From NCBI RefSeq assembly GCF_019649055.1, contig NW_026570399.1, forward strand, positions 120,942-184,941: a DNA stretch of 64,000 nt, written 5' to 3'. Source of the stretch: Paramacrobiotus metropolitanus (Eukaryota > Tardigrada > Eutardigrada > Parachela > Macrobiotidae). Below are positions 1 through 12,900 of the stretch, one piece after another. A program made the translations under genes and the position numbers. Position 1 is the first letter of the stretch, and each line of letters begins with the position of its first letter. Below the pieces are notes generated by a model, which worked only from the letters and a program-made list of their open reading frames with translations, was not told the DNA's origin and searched no databases.

Positions 1-2068
1 TTGCAAATTCAATTTAATGAAGTCGTCTTGCGTAAATATTTGTGTGTGCTTTTGTAGCATATACACCCTATATGATGTGTTACTTATGTGGAAGGTTTAA
101 CGCTATGGCCTGCCATGCAGTAAATTATAATTAACTCGTAATGGCCTTTACGATGTCATGCCGTTAAGGGTTAATGTAATTAACACTTGTCTATTCACAT
201 GGTTTTACATGTATCAGTACTAGTATCTGTGCCACGGAGAGGTTATGTCAACTTATGTGTGGTTGTTGTAGCAATTGAACAATGTTAAATGTGCCAGTTT
301 CGGTTCAAAAGCTGCATTCGTATATAAGGACCTGTATAATTATTGATGTTCTATTTTCAGCAGTCGGAGACGTTTTGGATCACTCGCAGAACATTCGCCG
401 CCGCTTCTGCTCATTGTTAATCTCCTAAATTCTTGGTAGCCACTGTCCCACTGAGATCGCATAGTGACATCTCTATCCGGATCAACATATTCCACGAGCG
501 TCTGTGGATCAGTATGCATCTGTTTGGAGAAATGCTTTTGTACATAAGATTTTTTGTTGTTTGATTAGGTACGGAAGCCATTGGTCCGTTTCTTATTACT
601 CCCCGGTCAGTATTGACATCCTCAAGGTTAAACGAGCAGCGCAAGAGTCTGTACTGACACGATAGAGGTGAATTTTGAACGTCAAGCTCCAATGGGAGGA
701 CCGGTTATGCCTGAGCGATGTCCAAGTGCTGCGAACTGGACGAGAAAATTTAATTTTATGAAGAATGTTTTATATCATAACGAAACGAAAGTATAATTCT
801 CTATAGTGTCAAGGTGTCTTGCCAGCTATAACATGTGCGTACTGCGTACTATCTTATTCTGTACCATATGTACGTGCGCACGATATCAATTAAAAACAAA
901 CAATCTTAAATTCAATGTGGGATTGCGCGAATACCGTTTATGAGAATATGTATCACAAGCTTCGGCTAACTCAGACGAAGTGTGCTGTGTTGCCTTCCGA
1001 TCCCGCTGTCGACTCTGGTTGTGCGACGAACGGCTTTCTTTGACTCTTAAATACAGAAAACTTGGGCCTGGTTCTCAACTACTATATGTAATAATTATAA
1101 TAGTTCAGAACCAAGCCCAAGTTTAAAAGAATTTTTAAGCAAGAAGCTTCCCTAGTTTACAGTTATGAGCCATGTAATTTGGTACTGTATACTATAGCTA
1201 CGTTTTACATACCAGTCTTAACAGAAGGGCCGGTCTGTACTGTACAATAATAGTATGTACAGTATAAGAGCTCTTTTAATATTGATAATTCACTTCTTAT
1301 TATTTTAAACATGAAGCGCACAGGCTATGTCAATCAACTGATTCAAGCTTAATACAATCCATGCAGACATTTCTTAAGTACTTAAGTAAAAAATTTCAAA
1401 CGTATAGAATTAATTTATTCTGTAAATTGTTTCTGTACTTAATTAGTTATATGCTCTGTACTTCAACCTCAAATTTACTGCTACCGCTCCTGTGATATAA
1501 GAAGCGTACGCCCAGCTGCGCGCTTCCGTAACAAAGCAAAATATAATAAAAATTATTACGCACTTCGGTAACGTTTACAAAGAAACTGCTAGTTATTATT
1601 ACGGCCTAATTGCTCATATATTAGTATGCTGGTCTTAAGTTAAACCATCCTCAGTGGACCTGCAAGTAAGTTGTATGCACAAAGCCGTAACTGGATTGCA
1701 AGTAACCGATCAAGCTCGCTAGAAAACGTTTTACAAAGTTGCGCCACCGGCAAGAAAGAACCCAAACTAAATCTGGTAGTTACATACTTATATAACCAGT
1801 GCATTAGCCTGCTCTGTAATTTTCCGCGGTTTGCGGTACACCCCACACTTGATCAATGTCAAAATTATCCCACAAATTGCGGTTGTTGGAAGAAAATTTG
1901 TGACGAGCTGTCAGTGTCTCACCTAAAAAGCAATCACAATGTACAAGAAATTGATTCCTGGCACAAGAACAAAATATTCTCGATACCTCGGCCACTCTTC
2001 ATTTCCCTAAAGGCACAATTAAATCGCAATTAAGAATTTTCCGAGGAAGATATTACCTGTGCACGTTC
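1..2068. other. Upstream intergenic DNA without a recognisable gene
   Basis: AT-rich sequence. Reading frames are short, and I recognise no protein family in any of them. The only structured element seen is the long hairpin at 1058-1124. From about 1816 onward the sequence is the promoter-side part of a tandem duplication, because it matches 4443 onward. Confidence 0.6.
1058..1124. repeat. 67-nt near-perfect hairpin (inverted repeat)
   Basis: Arms 1058-1075 and 1107-1124 are 18-bp reverse complements with one mismatch (core CTTGGGCCTGGTTCT against AGAACCAAGCCCAAG). The pairing continues inward for about nine more bases (AACTACTAT against ATAATAGTT, one mismatch), leaving a small AT-rich loop. 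The size and shape resemble a microRNA precursor or a tiny foldback transposon. No flanking target duplication is obvious. Confidence 0.7.
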
Positions 2069-2069
2069 T

Positions 2070-2082
2070 GAGTATATATAAT
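2070..2082 (+). promoter_or_regulatory. Putative TATA box of the 2155-3572 gene
   Basis: The string TATATAATTAAT lies about 80 bases before the start codon at 2155. The duplicated copy has a comparable AT-rich string upstream of 4762. This is a position-based call only. Confidence 0.4.
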
Positions 2083-2154
2083 TAATGTAACATTATCCAT
2101 AAAGCCTTGTTGAGAAACGCGATCATCTACCGACTGTACCACCATACCGCCATA

Positions 2155-3572
2155 ATGTTCGACATCCGGCACCTGGCTTTTCTGTTGCTTTGCGCTGCAC
2201 CGTTGAGTTACGGAGGCCTTACGATCATCAAGAATGCTTTCGAACTTCCCAATGTGGCCAACACCGGCGTCACACTGACCGGTCGCACCCTGAAATACCA
2301 ATGCCGGCATCTGCAGCCCGATTTCGGAGGGCTCTCCGCCGTATGCCAGACCATCACGAAATGCCCGGCTGGATCAGCGCAAGTGCGTGTCAAAAGCACA
2401 ATTCCGGAGGAGTTCAGTAAGAAGGCGGCAAAATACCATTTTGACTGGCAGTGCGAAGGCGACAATCGCGTTATGTTGGTTGACTACCAGCCAGGTAAGC
2501 CTAGGTTAAACTTTCGCGATTTTGGCATTTATATAATTTCGGAAAAATATCCGGCACAATTTTTCCTTCATTGCGCACTAGAACAGCAGTTTTTTATTGC
2601 TGCATAATTAAGCATGATATCTGCTGAGAAAATTAATTCAAGGACAAACCGCTATTATAGTAAAATGTAAAGTTATAAAATTAGGTAATAAATATCTAAT
2701 TCGGTATGAATCTACGAATTTAGCATAATATTATGTGCTTTAATAATTACGTAATAAAATAAACGATTTTATTCAGATAAGGGTACAGTCGGTTTGAAGG
2801 ATGCCAACAACGGATCTAAAGTGATCCGCCAAGACACACCTTATTTCGCCACGTGCGCTTACTTCGAAGACCAAGCCAAGAAGAACATTCTGGAATGCTA
2901 CAATTTCGAGTACTGTTCGTATCAGAGTGGAAAACTGGTATGCGCCGGTATCCCAGCCTACGGCGGTACATGGACCGGCGACATGAAAAGCGGTACAGAG
3001 CACCTATTTTACCATATATACCGCAGTTATGATTCACACTAATTCTTATTCCACTTTATTATTTATGGTGTTTTTTTTTATAGGATTGACGGGAAAATTT
3101 GACACAGTATTCCGTAAGCACAAATTGACACAAAACAATTTTCAAATCAATTGAAAAATCAATTTTCAAATATTAACCTATTTCCGGTTTTGCAGAACCT
3201 AACCGACGCAATACTTGCGATCCACCGGCACCAAAATCTAGCGCAAAAAGCAACGCCAAGCCGAAGTGCACGTGCAAGCAGGCACGCGACGAAGCGTTCG
3301 TACCGCTGGGTAGGATTGGAAATTTCTAGTTCCCTTTTAAATTAAACTTGTGCAGAAAGCATTGTATGTCTTCAACACTTTGTTGGAAATAACCGGTAAA
3401 TTCCTTTTCAGGACTGGATAGCTTCGGACCAAGCTGCACTAAAGAGGGCAAATATAACAAACTGCAGTTGGATTCTCACGGTTCGAGCGCGTTTTGCGTC
3501 GATGAGAATTACGTTATGACATCATCTACGCCGGCTTCACTACCGGCGGAAGCGGTGCCAACTTGTGCTTAA
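2155..3572 (+). CDS. Secreted cysteine-rich protein with C-terminal thyroglobulin type-1-like domain, five exons
   Basis: Exons by eye: 2155-2494, 2777-2992, 3084-3113, 3196-3309 and 3412-3572. All four introns are GT-AG and phase 1, and together the exons give 287 codons without a stop. The start is the ATG that opens a clear signal peptide (MFDIRHLAFLLLCAAPLSYG). Residues ~20-190 are an unrecognised cysteine-rich region (CRHLQP, CQTITKC, CAYFED, YNFEYCSY). The last two exons hold CTCKQAR, then CTKEGKYNKLQ and AFCVDEN, the pattern of a thyroglobulin type-1 module. It is split by an intron where the 30-50 kb cluster genes are also split. Such modules often inhibit or bind proteases; that role is inferred. 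The neighbouring copy at 4762-6384 is broken, so this is probably the working member. Confidence 0.75.
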
Positions 3573-4761
3573 ACATATCGCGGAAACGTTAAGCTGCTGC
3601 CTTTTATAAATGCCATAATGGCTACCACTTTGGGTGGATGTCTACTGTAGATTCGTAGAAGCATGATGGATTGTGAATACGAGAAGAAGACGCCGGAAGA
3701 AAACAAATCATATCACCCTTGACAATAATCAAACCCTTATGTTTCTGGACGAAGCAATTCAAGTAATAATAAAGGTATCATGCATGGTACCCTACACCGT
3801 ATTTACAAAACTAGTGAAGTAGGAGAACTTCACATTTGAGCTTTATTTCCACTTATAGCATATGTAAAAGGCGTTTATATTCCATATTGCGCGAAATAAC
3901 GATTCCCAGTACATTGGTAGGAAAGTCTGTCGTTGGTGTAGTGGTTCCACTCAACCCTACAATTATTTTTCTGAGAACGTGTATGAGCGTACAAAAACAA
4001 ACAAAATATATTATACGATGCTTATAAGTTGAATATGTATATACAGGTACTGGTAAGTACGTACAGAAGGTACAGAAAACTGCAATAATTACAATGTACT
4101 TCACACAAAGAAATGCTGTTTGCTGAAAGATTTATTTACTATCCAGCTACATATATTACGTGTGTTATAAAAGTTTTGCGGGCACGGTTTGTCTCTTTAC
4201 TTGCACTATCATTTCCGGCGCAAGAATGTTGCACCCGACGCTTTTTGCTGCCGTTGATTCCAGTCTATTTCACCAATAAATTCGGTAAGGTCCAGATCGG
4301 TGGTGCTGCATCGTGGTAGTTGCGGGTATGAAAAATGGTCGACCATTTTTCAGAGCCAGGTGAAATGTAAGAGTCGGATCCAGATATAAGGGGGAGGAAC
4401 GTGGGCTCTCAAATTATAACCGGTGCATTACATTTCTTTATTATTCCGCGGTTTGCGGTGCACCTTACACTTTGTCAATGTCAAATTACACAATTCCGGC
4501 TGGCAGAAGAAAAATTAACCAGCTGTCAAATGCTTCAGCCTAAAAAAGCGTCCATAACGTACCAAAACTGGTCCCTGGCACCAGAAGAATGCATTCTCGA
4601 CACCTGACCATTTTTTATTTTCCTAAAGGCACAGTTATACCACAATTAGCTGCTTTCCGAGGAATATATCTGTATATGTTTTTGTAATATTCTAAATTAA
4701 GCCGGCCTTTTTCTGAACAGCGAACGTTTACCGACTGTTCGTACCACTGCACACCACCATA

Positions 4762-6384
4762 ATGTTCGATATCCGGTACTTTGCTTTTGTTCTGCTCTGC
4801 GTTACACCGTTGAATTACGGTGGCCTTACGATCATCAAGGATGCTTTCGAACTTCCCAATGTGGCAAATACCGGCGTAACGCTGACCGGGCGCACACGCT
4901 GAAATACCAGTACCGGCATCTGCAGCCCGAATCCGGAGGGCTCTTCGCCGTCTGCCAGACTATCACCAAATGCCCGGCTGGATCAGCACAGGTGCGTGTC
5001 AAAAGCACCATTCCGGAGGACTTCACTGCTAACACGTCCAAATACCATGTTGACTGGCAGTGGGAAGGCGATAATCGTGTTATGCTGGTTCAATACCAGC
5101 AAGGTAAGCATGTGTTGTGCTTTCCCGATTTTGGCATACAGATGGCAGCCGGTAAAGATAAAAAAATGCCGCCATGTAATCTTCACTGCACTGGTTCATA
5201 AGAAAATAATTTTTACAACCGCTTTTATAACATTATATCGTAACAGCTGAGAAAATTCAATGCAGAGCATGCAAGCTATAAAAAAGTATAACAAAATGTA
5301 CTGCAGTAAAAATGATGTTGAACGTTTCTATAAAAGAAATTTCAATTGCACATTCTGACAAATTCATATTTATTTAAACCCCTTATTTATTTAAGCCGGA
5401 CGCTTCTTTATCATCATTTTATTCGGCATCATTTTAACAGAATTTTCAAACTTTGCCGCGCAGCTGATTTCAAAAACATTAGAACTAAATTTTCTGTTTC
5501 AGAAAAAGGTACAGTCGGTTTGAAGGATGCCAACAACGGATCTAAGGTGATCCGCCAAGACACCCCTTATTTCGCCACGTGCGCTTAATCTGAAGATCAG
5601 GCCAAGAAGAACGTTCTGGAATGCTACAACTTCGAGTACTGCTCGTATCAGAGTGGTAAATTGGTATGCGCCGGCATACCTGCCTACAGTGGTACCTGGA
5701 CTGGTGACATGAAAACCGGTACAGAATATCTAATGATGCATGCCGCAGTTCGATGAATTTCTGTGTCATTTTTCAGGATTGACGGCAAATTCTGGCACAA
5801 AACTTCGTAAGCTCAAATAAAATTGCAAAATATGTAACAGATAACTACAGTTGTAGTGATAATCAACGATGATGAATGATATACTGTGAATGATATATTA
5901 GTAACAAATGTATAAGGAGGTATACAATAGATATTAAATTAATTTTATTTAATTTATGTTAATGATTTATCTGGACCTTCTTTGATTTTCCAGAACCTGG
6001 ACGCCGTAACACTTGTGACCCGCCGGCACAAAAATCTAGCTTAAAAAGCAATGCTAAGCCGAAGTGCACGTGCAAGCAGGCACGCGAAGAACTTTTTCTA
6101 CCATTGGGTACGAACTACGAATCGTACGATGGGAAAAGTCTGATTCGCGTAGAAATTAGAACTTGTGCGACTGAATTTTTCACCGTCACTATAGTATTAT
6201 AAATAACCTGAAATTGTTATTTCCAGCGTTGGATAGCTTTGGACTAAGCTGCACTAATGACGGGAAATATGCCAAGATGCAGGTGGACCCTCACGGGATG
6301 TCGGCGTTTTGCGTCGACGAGAATTACGTTGTTACAGCACCCATGGCTACGTTACCGGCCGAAGCCGTACCAACTTGTCCTTGA
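4762..6384 (+). pseudogene. Broken tandem copy of the 2155-3572 secreted protein gene
   Basis: Exons correspond to 4762-5103, 5503-5718, 5777-5806, 5994-6107 and 6227-6384, with the same phase-1 splice sites as the first copy. Two lesions disrupt it. Near 4891-4903 exon 1 has two extra bases relative to copy 1 (GCGCACACGCTG against TCGCACCCTG), which shifts the frame. In exon 2 the codon TAC of copy 1 is TAA (5586-5588). The thyroglobulin-like end (CTCKQAREE, CTNDGKYAKMQ, AFCVDEN) is intact, which argues for fairly recent loss or for a sequencing error at one lesion. Without both repairs the protein would stop early. Confidence 0.75.
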
Positions 6385-6904
6385 ACAAATCAAGTGAACG
6401 TTTAACCGCTGCCTGTTACGAATGCGATAGTTGCTATCATTTGGGGGATTGTCTGCTATAGAAATACGAAGGATTGTGACTGTAACGCGCCAGACGATAC
6501 ATTTCGCCATCATCAGCAATACTAAAAACATTTTATATGCCCGGACGTGGCAGTTCTAGGTAGTGTTCGACGATAGTACGCTAGTAACCCTATGCCATAT
6601 GTACCGGTAGTGTACACGACAGTGCCCGACACAAAAAAGTTTTGCAGGTGAACAATTTGTTTACCAGCCCGAAATTAACTTTAACTGCTTAGCCTTTGTT
6701 AATTACTGTCGCTAATTACCAATCATTGAGCGAATAACAGACAGCAGTAGAAACCGGTTTGTTAGCTGTACATGTGGCCAGTTTTGAAGTTTAATGACAA
6801 CCAGCTGAACAACTGATTATGAATATTCTGCTATATTTGGATTGGCATTAGAGTTACGGGCTTTGACGGTATTTGCGTTCCGATTTCCAACAGTAGCCGA
6901 ATTT
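6385..6904. other. Intergenic spacer
   Basis: About 520 bases between the broken gene and the 3' end of the convergent alpha-2-macroglobulin gene. No coding or RNA feature is seen. Confidence 0.5.
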
Positions 6905-9900
6905 TTACACTCTCGCTTCCTTCTTTCTAGAGAAAGAAGGAAGAGAGAGTGTACTTCCCTCCCCATAATCGATGATATCATCTTCGATGTCTGTGAGGGA
7001 GTACTCGAGCATTGCCTTCACCACAGTGGGCTCGTACATTCGGTATGCTTTAATCGGCCGTGGCGCTGGATTTTCTGTAAGGCTGTGCTGGAAAAGATAA
7101 AGGGTCACGCATACAGAAGCTTCCGAGCCAATCTGCAAAGCAGCGTCTTGCATGAGTTATAAACGAGCTTGTCTGCACGAAGATTGTTGCCGCATACCTG
7201 ACGAATATACAGTTCGGACTTGTCGTTTTGACAGACGACATTATCCACATCCGTTTGATTTTTCAAAGATGCGGCATCTTCTTGATCGAACTCGTATCCG
7301 GTTAATGCGACGATTTCGACCATAATCATTCCACTGGGAATGTTTCCCGAGTACCTGGAACAAGGATGACCGCTGATGGAAGTAAAATGGTTGTTGGCCA
7401 ATGCAAAACTATCGACCATTTTTCCGGCCGTGTTTACACTTTTAAATCATGAAATCATGGCAGCAAAACTGAATTTGTGGCACTTACGATGGGCAGATTT
7501 GGATTTGCAGTCGCTTATTATCAAAATCGTGCGAGCTGAGCGTAAAGTTTAAACCAATATTAGAGACTGGAGGCTGGTTGGGCGTTAGAGATACTGTATT
7601 AACAGGGAGCGGCGGAGGTGGTGATATCATCTTTTCTTGGTATCGGTATTCCAACTGGCACCGCGCTGTGCCTTGACCGGAAGTTTTGATTACCACATTG
7701 TCCATCGTCGAGGGAAGTTCAACGCTCTTGGGCGCCAGACTGTCCGAGGTAAGGGAAAACTTGCCTTCTTTGACACCGACGACTTCCACATCCAGCCGCT
7801 GCGACTGGAAACTGGTTTTCAGCTCGCTCAGCGCATTAAGCGCCACAATGGTATCCTGTCAAAGCATTATACGATTACGTATAATTATTATTGTGATGCT
7901 AATCAAAGTTCCAGATACGCTCAAATTGTTGTATAGTCAGGCTAATAAACCAAAAACTAAATTTTTATTAACAAAGCCTACAGCTGCTTTGTTCGCACCA
8001 TGAAACCGTTTTAGTGTTCCTCCGAAACGGGTTTTCAGGTCATTTTGAATGCTTACTTACGTTTTGAACGAATGCAAACTAAATTACCTGGTTGCGATTT
8101 TACCATAATGTGTGGCGGAAACGCAACGGTGCCTTGAGTTGTAGAGTTATAAGAAAACAATTTTATTGAGCCTCTGGTAATATCAGGGTACCCTCACCTG
8201 TGTTGATTTAAAGCCTCCTTGACCGTTTCGTTGGGACAGCAGCCACTCTACAACCGGCGTTAAGTCTTCACTATAACTGCTGTTACACAGCGCTAACAAC
8301 GCATACGACGTGGTTTCCACGTCCTTCGCCGTGAACTGCCGACCGGGACCTTTCAGGTTTTTCTTATCCATCCAGCAACGCTTTCCTGGTGACGGTTCTA
8401 TCGCCAGACTGTTCAACTTGCGACTACACTCGCCGGTCTTCGCGCTGCCCATTCGACTGAGCACGTAGCATGTTAAGCCAAGAGCAAATGTATCCGTCGT
8501 CTTATCCAGCATGCTTTCCAAATACTGTCGTGCTTTATTCGTGATATCGGTAGTGCGCCCGTTTTCCACATACGCCAACAAAACGAAAGCGGTCAAAACA
8601 TCACCATCGGCCGCAGCGCCGGCCAGATGCCGATCAATAATGAAGCCGTCTTCGCGGAACGATCCGTCTAAACTGTTTTTGGAATCCAGAAATGCTAGCG
8701 CCTTATTAATCTGGTTACGGTCCACGGAAACGAATTCGCTGGCCAGCGCCATACCGCGCACAATGTAGGCTGTAAGCCATGTCGATCCGTTCTGGCTGGC
8801 TCGGCCAAAGGTACTGCAGTTCAAATGCATTTCTTTAAAAGTGAGAGATTATCGTTATATGTACAGGTTTCCGAGCGCGCAAACCAGTTATGCAAAATAT
8901 TAAATATTAATTTTCTTTCCTGGGTTTCCCTTACTTGTACGACCCGTCTTTCAGGCGGTAACTGGAGATTTTCTTAAATCCTGCAATGGTAGTCACTTGT
9001 GTGTCGTGTTGCAAGGTTAGCGAAAGTCCATAGTTATGTGATGCAAAACTCTTAAAACTTCCTTCCAGTTAATGTTTTACATAATGACCTTTAAGTATAT
9101 TGTCCTGCAGTTTCTTCTCGCGCTGGTTGACAGTGAGGGCGTTTCCTCCAAGTCTTCTTAAATATCTGGCGAGAAACACGTTCGGCATGAGAACAGACAT
9201 TGCCTGTTCCCCGCATCCGGTTGGAAGTCGTATGAGTCCCTCGAATTCTCGACTTATGTCGGGTATGAACAGCTGCTTCGTAGCGGGTGCCCACATATCG
9301 CCTGCAACAATATTATCGTTCGACAGTCCTCTTTTGCAAAGTAAAAAACTCAGTAAATTTTTGTACGTACCAAAGACAGTCAAAGTAACCCCGAGCGATC
9401 CAGGCACCACATTGGCCGGGATGATGCTTTTATCCACGGGGATATTTACAGTGGGCGTGACTGACGATAAAGTCACTGCATCCGACGTCTGGGTAACAGG
9501 CGAGCCCGGCTGGATGATTTGAATTCTCTTCTGCATCTTGTCGACAATGACACCACCACGCTCGAAAACTTCAGCGGTGACAATGACCACGCCCTTTGAA
9601 AAGGGTCCCAACGGAATCGGGAAATGCTGAAAAGCGTTTTGCTGCTTCACTTTCAAGTCGGCATTCCTGGCTTGGCCCCGATTGGCCGTGACCGAATAGC
9701 GAAACCCCAGGGTGGTCGAACGGGATTTTGGGCGGAAATTGAAAAGCGTGATGTTGACTAAAGTTGTTTCGCTTTCGACCATCGTATGCGGGGTGTCCAT
9801 GTGAATATAGAGCTCTTGATAAACTCGCAACTGTAAAGCCAAAGCGTTGCAATTATGCAAGGTTTTCCTCAGTGTAACATGTTTATTTGAAGACATTTTC

Positions 9901-12900
9901 TTAAAAATTTTGAATAAAAATTATCCTTATATTTGTGATTTTAACTTGTTAGGGTATACATGTATTTACCTCGCTTGGTTTCTTCGTCAAGCCGATCGGA
10001 TGCTCGGCACTGACGGCAAATGCCGTGATCACCCATGTGGTAATGGAATCCGGTACTATCTCCAAATGAGATAATTTTCCGTTTCCACTACAACGGTATT
10101 CTGTAGCAGCGGTATTGAGTAAATTAAATAGCAGTCTTACTCAGTTTGTTTGGTGACGAACATGAAGCTATCACGGAAGTCTTTGCGCACCAGATCTGAA
10201 CTGGCAGACTGCTGGCCTAAATTACCAAACCACGTCTGTGATGAATCTATGAACCGACATCTCGAGCAATAATGACACTCTGTAATAGTAAAGGAGCACC
10301 TTTTGATGCTGCCCCAAACGTGGAAGCCGAAAACGTATCAAAGACCGAAACCATCAGATTTCCGACCTGTGAAAAGAATTTTCATAAGTATACCTTACAT
10401 TACCAATACTGCTTAAGATAATTATATTATATGATGGACTTACCTGAATCCAGTTTTTGTTATCTAACGTCCGCTTGGGTGTCTGCGCAGCCGTCCGCAA
10501 CAGCTTCTGCAGAATCTGTAATAATGGCGAATTGTGCTTTATGCCATAGCAACCTCCCAAAAGACCCTGGAGGCCCGTTTACCTCTTCCGGGGAGAGATC
10601 ATGTCCGGAGGCCAGTTGTAAGAGATTCTTGTCAACGGCCAATAAGCCCACCAAAGAGTTAGGGTCAGCTGTCACTGTGATCTGGGCTTTATTTCCTAGA
10701 CCAGGGACAACGTAATCCCGGCGAGTATCTTGTGGACCGACAGTTAAACTGACCTGAATATTTTAATATTTAAAAGAAGACGAATAAAAACCACCGACAA
10801 TGCGATAACGAAGAAATATTATGAATTATTGGCATATTAATGCATTTGTAGTTCTCTATATTCAAAATACAGAGGTACTCAAAATTACGGTTGTATTGGA
10901 TAATGTGCCGGTACATGGTGCTAAATCGTGTGAAGACGCGGGGACTATCGCTTTTGCACACTTCAAAACGCTTTTTTGTACTGTTGTTTGCCATTGTGCA
11001 ACCAACTGATTGGTTTACCTTCGTAAGAATCGATTGCACAATTATGTTAGGGTTTAATGGAAATGACTACATAATTATAGGCACCATATGGCTAGAGCAG
11101 AACGGAGTGCAAAAGATGTGCTGTTTTGAACGGGGGAAAAAGGGGTATCTAAGTACGGCACCCTTTTAACATTTTGGAATCTTGTTTCGTCTCTATCTCT
11201 CCAACTAGAAGCCGTGTGCACAAACGGTTTCACGCCCAAATAAAGAAATCGTTTGGATAAGGGATGGTGTCGCAAGAAAACGGCAAAATCTGTTTATCAG
11301 TGCACCAACGCAGAAATTCCCATGCATGTACACGAATTATCGAATACAATGTATGTTCGATGTATTTGTACCGCACCGATAAATGTTTCTAAACGCACAT
11401 TTAGAGACGTTTTGCTCTGACGGCAAAACTTGAAAAAACCCTAAAAGAACTAGTAAACTTAAGTAGTACAAGTGCAACTTAAAAAATACTCACATCCTTA
11501 ATTAGTGATCGCTGGTCAGTTGTAATTTCTGCGCTATCGATTTCGATGCCGTACAAACCGAAGAAATAGCAGATAATGGTTGCCGATGGCGACATATCGG
11601 CAGTTACTTTGAAGGACAGACGGTCGCTCTTCTCGTCCACCATCGTGGCCGATTTTGATAATGCCACGCCTTTTCCAGAAACCACCTGCAACGTGTACAT
11701 AAAAGCTCTCCTTGACATTTTTTAAACTTTTTGCAAAGTAAAGCTCCGCCACCATGACGTTTAATTCACCGCGTAATGCATCAGCGAACAATCTTGACTG
11801 CACTCCAGCATAAACTCTACATCTTCGCCAACCATGTACGTTTTGCTCCCAAAGATCCGGACATGCGCAGCCCCACTAAAGGCTGTCATGGGTCGCCGTG
11901 TAACATTGACGGTCCTAACTAGATCTTTCACGGTCGCCGTAACGACCATCACGTGCGCATCCGACGATGAAAGTATCTGCAGTAGCACCATGCCTTTCTC
12001 TAGATCCACCTTCTTATCAAGTATCTGGACAGGTCTTTCTTGGGGCGTATGCAGGTCGTGGGTAGGGTAGTAGACCTCGCTGGCGGTGAAGAGAGCGGCC
12101 GTTAGCGCGTTCGTATTGGGGCTGCCGTCGTGATTGGCGATGCGGATGGTGATGGTGCTTTCGAAACCGGCTCGAAAGGTGTCCGACGCAGCACCCAGTT
12201 GGATGGTGAATGGGCTGCAGTAATAGGGGATGCGCTTTTCGGCTGTTTCAGTTTTGTTGGTGAGGCGTTCTTTTGCGGTGGCGATTAAAGCGATGTAGCC
12301 GTCCATGTCCTTCTCGCAGAATTTTCTTTGCATCGCTTGATGATTCAGTTTGTAGCTGTGCAATGGGCTGACACTGGTCATTTCCGCTGTCTACAAATTA
12401 AATAGAAAAAGGGAAATAATTTCTACACGGAGGTGTGTATATACAGTACGAGTATAATTTAAATGACATATTTATTATAATATATTGGTTGAGTAGATAT
12501 TGCATAAATATCGACTTCCGTGTACAAAAGTCGAAGAATGAAACAAAAACTTTAAACACAGTCGGAGATACAAGTACCTACATAATTTGTTTGACTACAG
12601 AAGGACTATACGATCTTGTACACCAGTGTCACGATCTTGTACATCAGTGCTCAGTATTTGCATGCCACATAACTTACAAAAAAATCAGATTTTAAAAACT
12701 CATTAAATATTCTTTGCATGAATCTCTTAGCTTAGGGCTTATATGCACGCAATTTGGATAAAGAGAACTGTGTACCTGTGTTGGCAACACTTTATCAGCG
12801 GAAGCCGAGGGATCTTTTATGACAACGTCAACCGATCCCACGACAGGATTTCCGGTTTGATCTCTGAAAACAATTTCCTTGAAAACTGAACTTATTCGGT

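Larger units (their letters stand above)
1816..6384 (+). repeat. Tandem segmental duplication (promoter plus five-exon gene)
   Basis: The block 1816-3572 (about 340 bp of upstream DNA plus a gene) is matched in order by 4443-6384. Both upstream segments share the string CCGCGGTTTGCGGT and then drift, with the blocks CCTAAAGGCACA and TTTCCGAGGA kept. All five exons align, with the same intron positions and phases. Introns are much more diverged than exons, so the duplication is not recent. Confidence 0.85.

Noticed and set aside
1671-2033. 120-codon frame upstream of the first gene
   Set aside because: The duplicated region at 4443 onward has no matching frame, so it is non-coding promoter DNA.
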